Source of the DNA: Pseudomonas arsenicoxydans
Lineage (GTDB): Bacteria > Pseudomonadota > Gammaproteobacteria > Pseudomonadales > Pseudomonadaceae
Assembly (NCBI RefSeq): GCF_900103875.1
Contig: NZ_LT629705.1
Coordinates: 1,192,501 to 1,256,500, forward strand
Length of the DNA stretch: 64,000 nt
Direction: 5' to 3'
This document shows, one piece after another, positions 29,267-37,058 of the stretch. How positions within the stretch are numbered: position 1 is the stretch's first letter; the number at the start of each line of letters is the position of its first letter. The position numbers and the translations under genes are program-made. The notes beneath the pieces are model-generated. The model was not told the DNA's origin. It saw only the letters and a list, made by a program, of their open reading frames with translations, and searched no databases.

Positions 29267-31303
29267 ATGTTCAACTCAGCTAACGAAACGCATTTCAGCC
29301 TCACAGTCGAAGACTATGCTGGCGACCTGCAAGTGCTGTCGTTCACCGGCACCGAAGGCATCAGCCAGCCGTATCGCTTCGACCTGGAACTGGTCAGCGA
29401 AAACCCCGACCTGGACCTGGAAAAGCTCCTGCACAAGCAAGCGTTCCTCGCATTCGACCCGAAAGGTTCCGGCATCCACGGCCAGATCTACCGCGTCGCC
29501 CAAGGCGATGCTGGCAAGCGCCTGACCCGCTACAAAATCTCCCTGGTGCCGCGGCTGCAATACCTGCATCACCGCACTAACCAGCGCATCTATCAGCAGA
29601 TGTCCGCGCCGAAAATCATCGCACTGATCCTCGATGAGCACGGGATCAAGGGCAACGCCTACAAATTCCAGTTGAGTCAGCCCTGCCCGGACCGCGACTA
29701 CTGCGTGCAATACGACGAAACCGACCTGCACTTCGTCCAGCGCCTGTGCGAAGAGGAAGGCATTCACTACCACTTCCAGCACAGTTCCCAAGGTCATCTT
29801 TTGGTATTCGGCGACGACCAGACCGTGTTCCCGAAACTCGGCCAGCCAACGGCTTATGTGCAAGGCAGCGGGATGGTCGCCGACGAGCCAGTGATCAAAG
29901 GCTTCAAACTGCGCCTGGAAACCCGCACCGGCCGCGTCACCCGCCGCGACTACGACTTCGAAAAACCACGCCTGCAACTTGAAGCCGCCTACAAGCCCGA
30001 CGGCGAAAGCACCGAACCGGATCTGGAAGATTACGATTACCCCGGCCGCTTCCTCGACCGCGCGCGCGGCAAATTCCTCAGCCAACGTGCCCTCGAACGC
30101 CACCGCGCCGACTACCAGCAAGCCGAAGGCCGTGGCGACCAGACCACCCTCGTCAGCGGCCACTTCCTGGAAATGTCCGACCACCCGCGCACCGAGTGGA
30201 ACGACCTCTGGCTGCTCACCGAAATCGTCCACGAAGGCAAACAACCGCAAGTCCTCGAAGAGTCCGTGACCAGCGACACCACCGACAACAAAGACGACTT
30301 CCACCAGGGCTACCGCAACCGCTTCCTCGCCACCCCGTGGAACGTGTTCTACCGCCCGGCGCTGCAACACCCCAAACCCCGTGTCCTCGGCAGCCAGACC
30401 GCCATGGTCACCGGCCCCAAGGGCGAAGAAATCCACTGCGACCAGTACGGCCGCATCAAAGTGCAATTCCACTGGGACCGCGAAGGGCTGGCGGATGACA
30501 AAACCAGCTGCTGGATGCGCGTCTCTTCGAGTTGGGCCGGGGATCGCTATGGCGCCATTGTCATTCCGCGCATTGGGATGGAAGTGCTCGTCACCTTCCT
30601 CGAAGGCGACCCCGATCAGCCACTGGTGACCGGTTGCCTGTACCACAAGGAAAACCAGGTTCCCTACGAACTGCCGGCCAATAAAACCCGCACCGTCTTC
30701 AAAACCCTCAGCTCACCGGGGGGCGGCGGGTTCAACGAACTGCGCATTGAAGACAAGAAAGGCGCGGAGCAGATCTTCATTTATGCCCAGCGGGATTGGG
30801 ATGAAAACATCGAGCATGATCAGAAGATTCGAGTAGGTAACGAACGCCACGACACAGTGGTCAAGAACACCTACACCGAACTGAAAGCCGAAGAACACCG
30901 CACCACCATCGCCGACCGCAAGACTGAAACGCGGTCGGATGATCACCTGACGATTGGGCAGAACCAGCATGTGAAGCTGGGGACTGCGCAGCTGACCAGC
31001 GTTGGGAAAGAGATTCATCTGAAGGCTGGGGCGAAGATTGTTATTGAGGCTGGCAGCGAACTCACCATTTTGGGGGGCGGGAGCTTTATCAAGCTGGATG
31101 CCGGTGGGGTGACGGTTGTTGGGCCGGTGGTGAAGATCAATGCGGGTGGATCGGCGGGGAATGGGACGGGGATCGGGATCAAACCGCCGGTGCTGCCGGG
31201 GGCTGCGGATAAGGATAAGGCGGGGAGTTTGATGGATCAGGCGTTGGGGAATGCGCCGCAGGAAACACTCAAACCTACAGTCGATTACCCTTTCTCGCTA
31301 TGA
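29267..31303 (+). CDS. vgrG: VgrG spike protein (TssI)
   Basis: 678 residues. The gp27-like part covers about 1-370 (LQVLSFTGTEGISQPYRFDLEL; LCEEEGIHYHF), followed by the gp5 OB-fold (YGRIKVQFHWDREG; RVSSSWAGDRYGAIVIPRIGMEVLVTFLEGDPDQP) and a C-terminal beta-helix with repeats such as LTIGQNQHVKLG and VVGPVVKINAG to about 635. The last ~40 residues are a short tail; there is no enzymatic extension. It forms the spike for a PAAR tip and presumably delivers the product of the next gene. Confidence 0.97.
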   Translation: MFNSANETHFSLTVEDYAGDLQVLSFTGTEGISQPYRFDLELVSENPDLDLEKLLHKQAFLAFDPKGSGIHGQIYRVAQGDAGKRLTRYKISLVPRLQYLHHRTNQRIYQQMSAPKIIALILDEHGIKGNAYKFQLSQPCPDRDYCVQYDETDLHFVQRLCEEEGIHYHFQHSSQGHLLVFGDDQTVFPKLGQPTAYVQGSGMVADEPVIKGFKLRLETRTGRVTRRDYDFEKPRLQLEAAYKPDGESTEPDLEDYDYPGRFLDRARGKFLSQRALERHRADYQQAEGRGDQTTLVSGHFLEMSDHPRTEWNDLWLLTEIVHEGKQPQVLEESVTSDTTDNKDDFHQGYRNRFLATPWNVFYRPALQHPKPRVLGSQTAMVTGPKGEEIHCDQYGRIKVQFHWDREGLADDKTSCWMRVSSSWAGDRYGAIVIPRIGMEVLVTFLEGDPDQPLVTGCLYHKENQVPYELPANKTRTVFKTLSSPGGGGFNELRIEDKKGAEQIFIYAQRDWDENIEHDQKIRVGNERHDTVVKNTYTELKAEEHRTTIADRKTETRSDDHLTIGQNQHVKLGTAQLTSVGKEIHLKAGAKIVIEAGSELTILGGGSFIKLDAGGVTVVGPVVKINAGGSAGNGTGIGIKPPVLPGAADKDKAGSLMDQALGNAPQETLKPTVDYPFSL

Positions 31304-31343
31304 ACGGAATAACAAGCGCCAACATGGACAAGGAATTTTCAAA

Positions 31344-33758
31344 ATGATCATTAGCCCTCCCTTTATTCCTGCTCCAGTTGCGGGAGAAACCGACGAGGCA
31401 TTTTTGGCGCGAGCCATGGTTGGCGGCGTTCCTGGTGATGGCGGTTATCCACTGAGTTTCGACCTCAACTGGCACGGTGGTATGCATCTGACTGCTCCAA
31501 AAGAAGGTCAGAGCGCATTGCCTGTGCGAGCGATTTCTGACGGAATATTGGCATACTTCCGTAAACCGACTCCTGAGAGTACAGACCCGAATCACCCGTT
31601 ACGCTACCGTGATAAATGGACTGATGATGGGTGCGTTGTTATTAGACATGAGACGGAGATAGGTGAAGGTGCGAAAGCTAAAGTCGTTTTCTATTCTATT
31701 TATATGCATCTCTCGAAAATTAATTTGGTAGATCCACAAAAGGATAAGGCCGTTTATCGAAAAGATTCTATTGGCGATGCAGGAAGCATCTATGGTGAAA
31801 AAGGTAAAATTCACTTTGAAATAGTTACAGATGATAGCCAAATAGAAAATCTTGTGGGAAGGAAGGAGCGGGATCTAAAATTCCAAGCGAGTGAAGGGCG
31901 AAAGGATAGTTTTTGGGGCGATACATATTTTTTTGTTCCATCTGAAGTTCATATATACGAAAAGCCACCACAAAACATAGTATCGCCCCAGAACAACTTT
32001 CCAATTGTATACCGCTGTCCTGCCATGCCTGCGGGGCCCGCTCCAATTGAAGAGGCTGGATCGCAGGCTTCACCTACAACTGATTCGAATTTAGTTCAAG
32101 GTTATGAGTGGGCTCTAGCGTCAGAATTGCAGAACGGTATCTTTGTACGTATGAGCTATGCTAACGGGGAGTGTAAGCTCACCTCCTTTACGCTTTCAGG
32201 TTTCGAACTGGGAGCAATTAACGAGAAACCGGAATACGAATACAAGCTTTGCAAGATAGCAGAAGAAACCTTTCCACAGTCTCCTAGCGCAGGTCTTGAA
32301 CTGTTGAGGTTTGGACGTGTGCTAGGGACAGATCGTCTTCAACCAGCTGACGCCGCACACTGGCGCCAAATAAAGTTTCCTGGGAAGGTAGGCGAAGATA
32401 GTAAGGCCGGTTGGGTTAACTTGAATGCCCCCACAATTACTAAATTCAGTGATGCGGATTTTCCCCATTGGCAAGGATGGCAGCTGATTGATGATGACAA
32501 AGATATGGATAGTCATTGTCAGTCTCCATTCATCAGAGAGTTTTTGAGTTTAGATGCCAGTAAGGTAGTTTCTGATAATACCGATGCTGTTGGTATAGCA
32601 ACCTCGCCGGCTTACTCTGGTCTAACACAAGAACAACGAATGCAGTTGTCAGAGCGATATGTCTCAGAACGTACTGTGAGTAAGGCGAAACTAGAATCCC
32701 TGGAAGTCCAAAGTCGTATAAAGCGTCTGATTTGTAAATTCCCGAGCGAATGGTGTAAAAGTGATTTCGATACGCGATATGGCTGGCTGCTAAAAGTAGC
32801 TGAGAATGGGCCTATGCCTCAAGATGTTTATAATAAATTAAAAAGTCATCAGCAAGCATTAGGCTTTTGGGAGGAAGCTGCTCTTGAGGGGATAGAAAGT
32901 AAACATTGGCATTTTTCGCCTAAAGAATTTATTGCAATTTTTAGGAAGTGTGGTTGGCTCAAAGCTGAAGAAATGACACAGTGTTTCCCAAGAAGCTTGC
33001 TGCATCTGCGTGCAACTCAGTTCCACGCGACTACTACCACGTGGGCGTCTGCCTTCGATAAAGTAAAAAATTGGGCTCTGTCGTTTAATATCGCTACAAG
33101 AAGATATGGTATCTCTGCAAATAAACTGAGGATACTGCATTTCCTGGCACACGTTGTGCCAGAAACGGGGAATTTGAAATTTGTAAAGGAAATTAATGGT
33201 GAGGAAAAAAACTACAGCCCATATTACGGGCGGGGACTTATTCAGCTTACGCACTTAGATAATTATAAATTGTACGGTAAATTTAGACGCTTCTCAGGAA
33301 CTGGCGTGCCACAAAAATATTCAGGGCTAGGATGGGATCCTGACGTGTTAATTGCTCTTGATAATAATGGGCATCATAATTATCAGAACTGTGCAGACAG
33401 TGCTTGTTTTTATGTCGCTAAAAGAAACAAAATGCTGAGCCATTTGGATGCAGGGGCTGAGCAGAGTAACGCTATTACGGCTAGTAAGGACGTTAATGGG
33501 TATGTAGATATTGAAAAATTGAACGGCCTTGACGCTCGACTTCAATCAGTCCTTTATCTAAAAACTATACTGACAGACTTCGTTAAAACATCTGATAGCC
33601 TGAGTCTCACGTTTGATTGGCGCAGAAATAGCGCGCAGGAGCCTGTTCTTGATAATAATGGAAACGTTGTCATGGTGGGTACTCCGCCGAAAGTTAAAAA
33701 GAAATTTTACCGTACTACACACACTATAGACGCTTCTCTTGAGCACCAAAAGCCATAA
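31344..33758 (+). CDS. Candidate T6SS effector: M23-like N-terminus plus GH19/lysozyme-like C-terminus
   Basis: 804 residues from MIISPPFIPAPV with AAGGA about ten bases ahead. Residues 40-160 resemble an M23/LytM endopeptidase domain (HGGMHL at 44-49, ISDGILAYF, YSIYMHLS at 118-123, KIHFEI at 155-160). Residues 560-740 resemble GH19 chitinase/endolysin enzymes: HFLAHVVPETGN with candidate catalytic Glu near 607, then YYGRGLIQLTHLDNY near 627. This combination recalls dual peptidoglycan hydrolase effectors such as TseP. No signal peptide, AT-rich, directly after vgrG and before a secreted small protein, so a VgrG-delivered antibacterial toxin is inferred. The M23-like zinc ligands look degenerate. 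Confidence 0.75.
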   Translation: MIISPPFIPAPVAGETDEAFLARAMVGGVPGDGGYPLSFDLNWHGGMHLTAPKEGQSALPVRAISDGILAYFRKPTPESTDPNHPLRYRDKWTDDGCVVIRHETEIGEGAKAKVVFYSIYMHLSKINLVDPQKDKAVYRKDSIGDAGSIYGEKGKIHFEIVTDDSQIENLVGRKERDLKFQASEGRKDSFWGDTYFFVPSEVHIYEKPPQNIVSPQNNFPIVYRCPAMPAGPAPIEEAGSQASPTTDSNLVQGYEWALASELQNGIFVRMSYANGECKLTSFTLSGFELGAINEKPEYEYKLCKIAEETFPQSPSAGLELLRFGRVLGTDRLQPADAAHWRQIKFPGKVGEDSKAGWVNLNAPTITKFSDADFPHWQGWQLIDDDKDMDSHCQSPFIREFLSLDASKVVSDNTDAVGIATSPAYSGLTQEQRMQLSERYVSERTVSKAKLESLEVQSRIKRLICKFPSEWCKSDFDTRYGWLLKVAENGPMPQDVYNKLKSHQQALGFWEEAALEGIESKHWHFSPKEFIAIFRKCGWLKAEEMTQCFPRSLLHLRATQFHATTTTWASAFDKVKNWALSFNIATRRYGISANKLRILHFLAHVVPETGNLKFVKEINGEEKNYSPYYGRGLIQLTHLDNYKLYGKFRRFSGTGVPQKYSGLGWDPDVLIALDNNGHHNYQNCADSACFYVAKRNKMLSHLDAGAEQSNAITASKDVNGYVDIEKLNGLDARLQSVLYLKTILTDFVKTSDSLSLTFDWRRNSAQEPVLDNNGNVVMVGTPPKVKKKFYRTTHTIDASLEHQKP

Positions 33759-33771
33759 GGCGGAGTTCGAA

Positions 33772-34194
33772 ATGAAAAAAATATTGCTCGCATTTGTATT
33801 CTTACTCCCAATGTCTGCACGCTGTGAAGTGGTGGCGGAGTCATTGTGCTTCAGTCTGCCTGATAAAAAATCTATTAATTTTGAGCTTCGTACGTATTTT
33901 GATCCTTTGACCAAGTGGGCTGGAGCATTCGTTAAATATGCAAAATCCAAAACACCTATTTCTTTGGTTCTGAAAGACCGTCAGTCTGAAGAAATAGATT
34001 CACAAACCCCAGAACAAACAACTACTACTTGGCTTGAGGTGTCTGAAGGGAAGATTACTGGGGAATATGAAATGATGAGCCAAGGTGGGAATGTGTTATC
34101 AATGACGTATACAAAAAATACAAATAGTAAAAAATTTACATTTGAGAACAATGTAAATGTTGAGTCTTCTTTGGAGGAAGGCTGCAAGTGGTAG
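33772..34194 (+). CDS. Exported small protein, likely immunity to the preceding effector
   Basis: 140 residues from MKKILLAFVFLLPMSARCEV, a clear Sec signal peptide (cleavage about residue 18-19). AAGGCGGAG precedes this ATG; an earlier in-frame TTG is unlikely. The mature domain of ~120 residues has two further Cys (in ESLCFSL and EEGCKW), which could form a disulfide. No known family. AT-rich and 13 bp after the effector gene; a periplasmic location suits neutralising a peptidoglycan hydrolase. Function is inferred from context. Confidence 0.65.
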   Translation: MKKILLAFVFLLPMSARCEVVAESLCFSLPDKKSINFELRTYFDPLTKWAGAFVKYAKSKTPISLVLKDRQSEEIDSQTPEQTTTTWLEVSEGKITGEYEMMSQGGNVLSMTYTKNTNSKKFTFENNVNVESSLEEGCKW

Positions 34195-34249
34195 TTTCTA
34201 AGTAGGCGATAAGGGGTGTTTGTGGGTGGGCTAATTCAATGGGTATGAA

Positions 34250-34339
34250 ATGATAAGGCTGTTGCTGTTATGGATGGGATGGCTTCCGCTGACGGTCATA
34301 GCCGCGGACATTTGCGACAGCGAGACCGACAAAAAGTAA
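34250..34339 (+). pseudogene. Truncated secreted-protein fragment (29 codons)
   Basis: MIRLLLLWMGWLPLTVIAA followed by DICDSETDKK and a stop: a complete Sec signal peptide with only ten mature residues. This looks like the 5' end of a second immunity-type gene cut short. The bases right after the stop (AAAAAAGGGGACGGATTTATTT) are of a repeat type seen at rearrangement points in gamma-proteobacteria (from memory). It may also be a genuine short peptide. Confidence 0.4.
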
Positions 34340-34340
34340 G

Positions 34341-34362
34341 AAAAAAGGGGACGGATTTATTT
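34341..34362. repeat. GGGGACGGATTTATTT-type repeat
   Basis: The string AAAAAAGGGGACGGATTTATTT sits just after the truncated fragment. Near-identical strings are recurrent in many gamma-proteobacterial genomes, often beside Y1-type (REP-associated) transposase genes. Only one copy is seen here, so its nature rests on memory of the motif. Confidence 0.35.
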
Positions 34363-34451
34363 AAGGTAGGTTAGCTGTCGGTAAATACAGCTGCCACTTT
34401 TTTGCGGTCCTTTTTTTGTGCCGTCAGGGCCGTATTCATAAATAGGGAGGT

Positions 34452-35561
34452 ATGTTGAAAAGACGTTTGTTGGCGGCCTTGTTGCTGGTTTCTTTGCCTG
34501 CGGCCGCAGAACCGGTGTTCCCGTCACTCAAGTCCTGTGGGCAGGCCGGTAGCGATTGCGCATTGGTGTTAGACGCTAACAACTATCTGGTGGATGCCAA
34601 TTCCGGTGACAAGCTATCAGACACAGCAGAGTCGGTCGGGGCCATGAATTCCTTCGAACTGTATCGCGATGGTGATCGGTACATTTTGGAGAACGAAAAT
34701 TTCTCCCAAGCGAAGTCTCGTCGATGGCTGATTTTTGACTATGACAATGGAAGAGTGGCGCTCGAGGGAGCCTATGTTTTCTCGATGGATATCAACCCGG
34801 GTATGGGGCCGTACTGGCACGGTTACGACTGCCGTGCCGATACCAAGCTGTTCGCCCGCCCTTCAGATGATTCGTTCAGTGATGCCGCTTTGCGTGCATT
34901 ATGCGGTGATGCGGAAGGTATGGTTGTCTCGGGGCAGAGCTCCAGCGTGACTGCGCCCGCCAAAGGACTGACCGTCAGTGTCCCCGTTTACAAAGCTCGC
35001 ATCCGCGCTGGTTCCGCGACTTATCTGTTTGCTGGAAGCGAGGAACCGGAGATCGCGACGTTGGCTTGTCTATCGAATTGTGTCTCCGGCACACAATGGC
35101 AAGAGCGCGTTGCAGTACAGCCTGCACTATTGACTGACGAGCAGAATGAAACGTTATGTTCTGCAGACGAAGACATTTATTTCAGCTGCCCGTTGACGGG
35201 AGGAAAGACGGTTTCCGTTTGTGCGTGGGGAAATAACAAACCCACTGCCGGCTCTGTTCAATACCGTTACGGTATGCCGGGAAAAATAGAAATGCTCTAC
35301 CCGCAGAACAGAGCAGCTCCCAAGGATAAATTCTTCGTGGTCAATGCATCGGAAGGCAGTGTTAACCTGAATATTATCAAGTTCAAAAAGGGGCCTTATA
35401 CCTACCTCGTTAACCAGGCCTTTGTGAGTTTTTTGACGGTGCTCAAGGGCGACAAGGTTATATTCCGGCAGTCCTGTGGCGCGGGTAGACATGCCTTTAT
35501 TAGTCGGGCTGCGATGCAGGGGATGGAGTCGCGTCCTAAAAGTGCGGAAGATTTTCGCTAG
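34452..35561 (+). CDS. Exported protein of unknown function, two-part, Cys-rich
   Basis: 369 residues with a signal peptide (LLAALLLVSLPAAA, cleavage near 19). The N-terminal half (20-150) contains CGQAGSDC and YWHGYDCRAD. The C-terminal part from about 235 has LCSADEDIYFSCPL, GGKTVSVCAWG, VQYRYGMPGKIEMLYP, a pattern I associate with a widespread uncharacterised secreted domain; it loosely recalls lysozyme-inhibitor-like folds but I cannot name it. Typical Pseudomonas GC content, unlike the cargo genes before it. Preceded by AGGGAGG. It might be a second protective protein linked to the effector, but that is speculation. Confidence 0.75.
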   Translation: MLKRRLLAALLLVSLPAAAEPVFPSLKSCGQAGSDCALVLDANNYLVDANSGDKLSDTAESVGAMNSFELYRDGDRYILENENFSQAKSRRWLIFDYDNGRVALEGAYVFSMDINPGMGPYWHGYDCRADTKLFARPSDDSFSDAALRALCGDAEGMVVSGQSSSVTAPAKGLTVSVPVYKARIRAGSATYLFAGSEEPEIATLACLSNCVSGTQWQERVAVQPALLTDEQNETLCSADEDIYFSCPLTGGKTVSVCAWGNNKPTAGSVQYRYGMPGKIEMLYPQNRAAPKDKFFVVNASEGSVNLNIIKFKKGPYTYLVNQAFVSFLTVLKGDKVIFRQSCGAGRHAFISRAAMQGMESRPKSAEDFR

Positions 35562-35631
35562 TTTAGATGGCTTGTAAAAATAGTTGCAGAAAGGGGGACT
35601 CAGCGTCCCCTTTTTCTATTCGCGGCTCCCG

Positions 35632-36012
35632 CTACACCTTAGCCCGATGCTCCGCCGGATTCGGCGAATCAATGTGGTCCAGCGCTCGCTCCACCAACAA
35701 CCGAACCCCATCCGCCAATCGGCTTAGCGCCAAGGCTAAGGAGCGTCGTGCGCCGTCAACATCATCCGCCAGGTTAACGGCGATGGCGCTGATGGACAGC
35801 AGCTCTTCCGAGGCGTTGGCCAGGAGGGCTTCGGTGTCTATGTTGGGGGAGACTGCGAAGAGGTTGCCTTTGCGAGGCTTGGGTTTATCGCTGGAGGGGG
35901 CGAAATGGTGGTCGAGGGCGCGTTCGGCTGCTTCGTGGAATTTCTTCGAATCGCTGGATTCGTATGGGGATGTGTCTTCGTGTTCTGGTGGATTGGGCGT
36001 TGGCTTGATCAT
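35632..36012 (-). CDS. DUF6124 (DUF3077)-type small protein
   Basis: 126 residues from MIKPTPNPPEHEDTSPYES. The conserved layout of this Pseudomonas family is visible: P-N-P-P, DSKKFHEAAERALDHH, then KPRKGNLFAVSPNIDTEALLANASEELLS, and a C-terminal helical stretch ending ERALDHIDSP. No signal peptide or membrane segment. Function unknown. The frame is open further upstream, but the earlier codons fall in the structured RNA at 36072-36158, so the internal ATG is chosen. The leader holds that C4-like RNA. Confidence 0.8.
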   Translation of the reverse strand: MIKPTPNPPEHEDTSPYESSDSKKFHEAAERALDHHFAPSSDKPKPRKGNLFAVSPNIDTEALLANASEELLSISAIAVNLADDVDGARRSLALALSRLADGVRLLVERALDHIDSPNPAEHRAKV

Positions 36013-36071
36013 TGGTATATCCGATATGTGTTTGGGATGTAGCTGCCTCCTCTTCGCTTGCATTCGAATAA

Positions 36072-36158
36072 GGGTGGCAGCCGTGCGCAGGTGTGCAAGA
36101 CCGGGCATATCGGACCCCGGCAGACCCCAAAGGGACCTCCCACGCACAGCCGCCATAA
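36072..36158 (-). ncRNA. C4-like structured RNA ahead of the DUF6124 gene
   Basis: A 13-bp outer stem joins 36155-36143 with 36087-36075. Inside are two hairpins: GGTCCC/GGGGTC with a TTT loop, and CCGGG/CCCGG (36120-36116 with 36105-36101). The outer stem and the GGTCCC hairpin each rely on G-U pairs that would be A-C mismatches on the other strand, so the RNA is read from the minus strand, the same as DUF6124. The motif GTGGGAGG..GCCGGG..CCCGGT..CACCTGC matches my recollection of the C4 antisense RNA family (phages P1/P7). Confidence 0.55.
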
Positions 36159-36295
36159 AGCATTTACAACGAGCAGAAAGACGCTCGATGTTCGGTTTGG
36201 CGACCGTGCGGCGATATGTACCGGACTTGCACGTCCGTGTCACCGATTTTGCGGTAACGAACAAAGACTATCGGCGAAGCCCAGGGCTGCCTAGT

Positions 36296-36439
36296 TCACG
36301 AACAGCGCCGCGTGTTGCAGGAAACTTCCGATAGCGTCGAACGTAGAAACTTCAAAAGATCTTCGCTTTTAAACACAGGCGTTTCGTCAATGACTTGGTA
36401 GTCATCAGCGTCAAAAACTATGGCATCTTCCGCTATCAC
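36296..36439 (-). CDS. Candidate small protein (47 residues) upstream of the C4-like RNA
   Basis: Minus-strand frame starting at GTG (36439-36437): MIAEDAIVFDADDYQVIDE, then TPVFKSEDLLKFLRSTLSEV and a short Cys/Arg tail. The sequence is acidic and has amphipathic helical character, reading more like a real protein than a shadow; no gene lies on the other strand here. The ribosome site is poor, and the frame is also open upstream of the GTG. No family recognised. It may belong with the DUF6124 gene downstream. Confidence 0.35.
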   Translation of the reverse strand: MIAEDAIVFDADDYQVIDETPVFKSEDLLKFLRSTLSEVSCNTRRCS

Positions 36440-36513
36440 TGCACAACAGTGGCGTTCTCGCTTGAAGCCGCTACACTGCGCCGGCCGTTCACTTTTCTCT
36501 TGAGGCTGTGCGC

Positions 36514-36897
36514 ATGAAATTTCGTTTTCTTCTGTGGATGCTGGGTTTGTTGATGGGTAAGGCCAGTCGGACTAATCCTGCGTTTCAGCAGCAGTTGGGT
36601 GACAAGGAATTGGTGTTCCAGCTACAGACCCTGGACGGGAAAGTGGCGCGGCATTTCTTTGTGAAGGATCGGCGTATTACCAGCAAGTCGGGCGTGTATG
36701 CCGAGCCGGCGTTTGCGATTGCGTTCAAGGATGCGTCGTATGGCTTTGCCACGATGCAGGCGAAGAACAAGCAGCTGGCGTTTATGACGGGGATTCAGGA
36801 CAAGTCGATTCAGATCAAGGGGAATCCGGCGCTGGTGATCTGGTTTCAGGGATTGACCAAGTATTTGAAGCCGAGGAAGGCTAAGGCTAAGGCTTGA
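36514..36897 (+). CDS. SCP2-like small protein
   Basis: 127 residues from MKFRFLLWMLGLLMG; TGAGGCTGTG ahead favours this ATG over an in-frame GTG at 36508. After a short hydrophobic N-terminus, LVFQLQTLDGKVARHFFVKD, FAIAFKDASYGF, and IQIKGNPALVIWFQGLTKYL follow the pattern of SCP2 sterol-carrier domains (hydrophobic cavity fold, here the 'IKG' strand). The lipid ligand is unknown. A basic tail (KPRKAKAKA) ends the protein. Domain assignment is by eye. Confidence 0.65.
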   Translation: MKFRFLLWMLGLLMGKASRTNPAFQQQLGDKELVFQLQTLDGKVARHFFVKDRRITSKSGVYAEPAFAIAFKDASYGFATMQAKNKQLAFMTGIQDKSIQIKGNPALVIWFQGLTKYLKPRKAKAKA

Positions 36898-36910
36898 GTT
36901 TCGTGTGATG

Positions 36911-36962
36911 GGGTGACGCGGAGCGTCAAGGGATGCATTCCCACGCAGAGCGTGGGAACGAT
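36911..36962. repeat. GACGCGGAGCGTC / CCCACGC-GCGTGGG intergenic repeat
   Basis: GACGCGGAGCGTC and CCCACGCAGAGCGTGGGAACGATC are two short palindromes in series, a repeat type scattered between genes in fluorescent pseudomonads. It follows the SCP2-like gene. Confidence 0.65.
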
Positions 36963-36988
36963 CTAAAGCTGAAAGACCGAGTTGGATT

Positions 36989-37055
36989 CATCGCGGGCAA
37001 GCCCGCTCCCACAGGGATTTAGGTGATCCTTGTGGGAGTGAGCTTGCTCGCGATG
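36989..37055. repeat. REP pair (REPIN) after the SCP2-like gene
   Basis: CATCGCGGGCAAGCCCGCTCCCACA (36989-37013) and the inverted TGTGGGAGTGAGCTTGCTCGCGATG (37031-37055) form an inverted REP doublet with a short spacer. It lies between convergent genes. Confidence 0.85.
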
Positions 37056-37058
37056 CGT

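Larger units (their letters stand above)
36013..36513 (-). other. 500-bp leader region upstream of the DUF6124 gene
   Basis: No long gene. It contains the C4-like structured RNA (36072-36158), a candidate 47-codon minus-strand gene (36296-36439), and on the right edge the promoter and ribosome site (TGAGGCTGTG) of the SCP2-like gene. Confidence 0.5.

Noticed and set aside
36911..37055. Direct and inverted repeats considered as a CRISPR array
   Set aside because: The units are REP-type palindromes of different sequence with no regular repeat-spacer periodicity.
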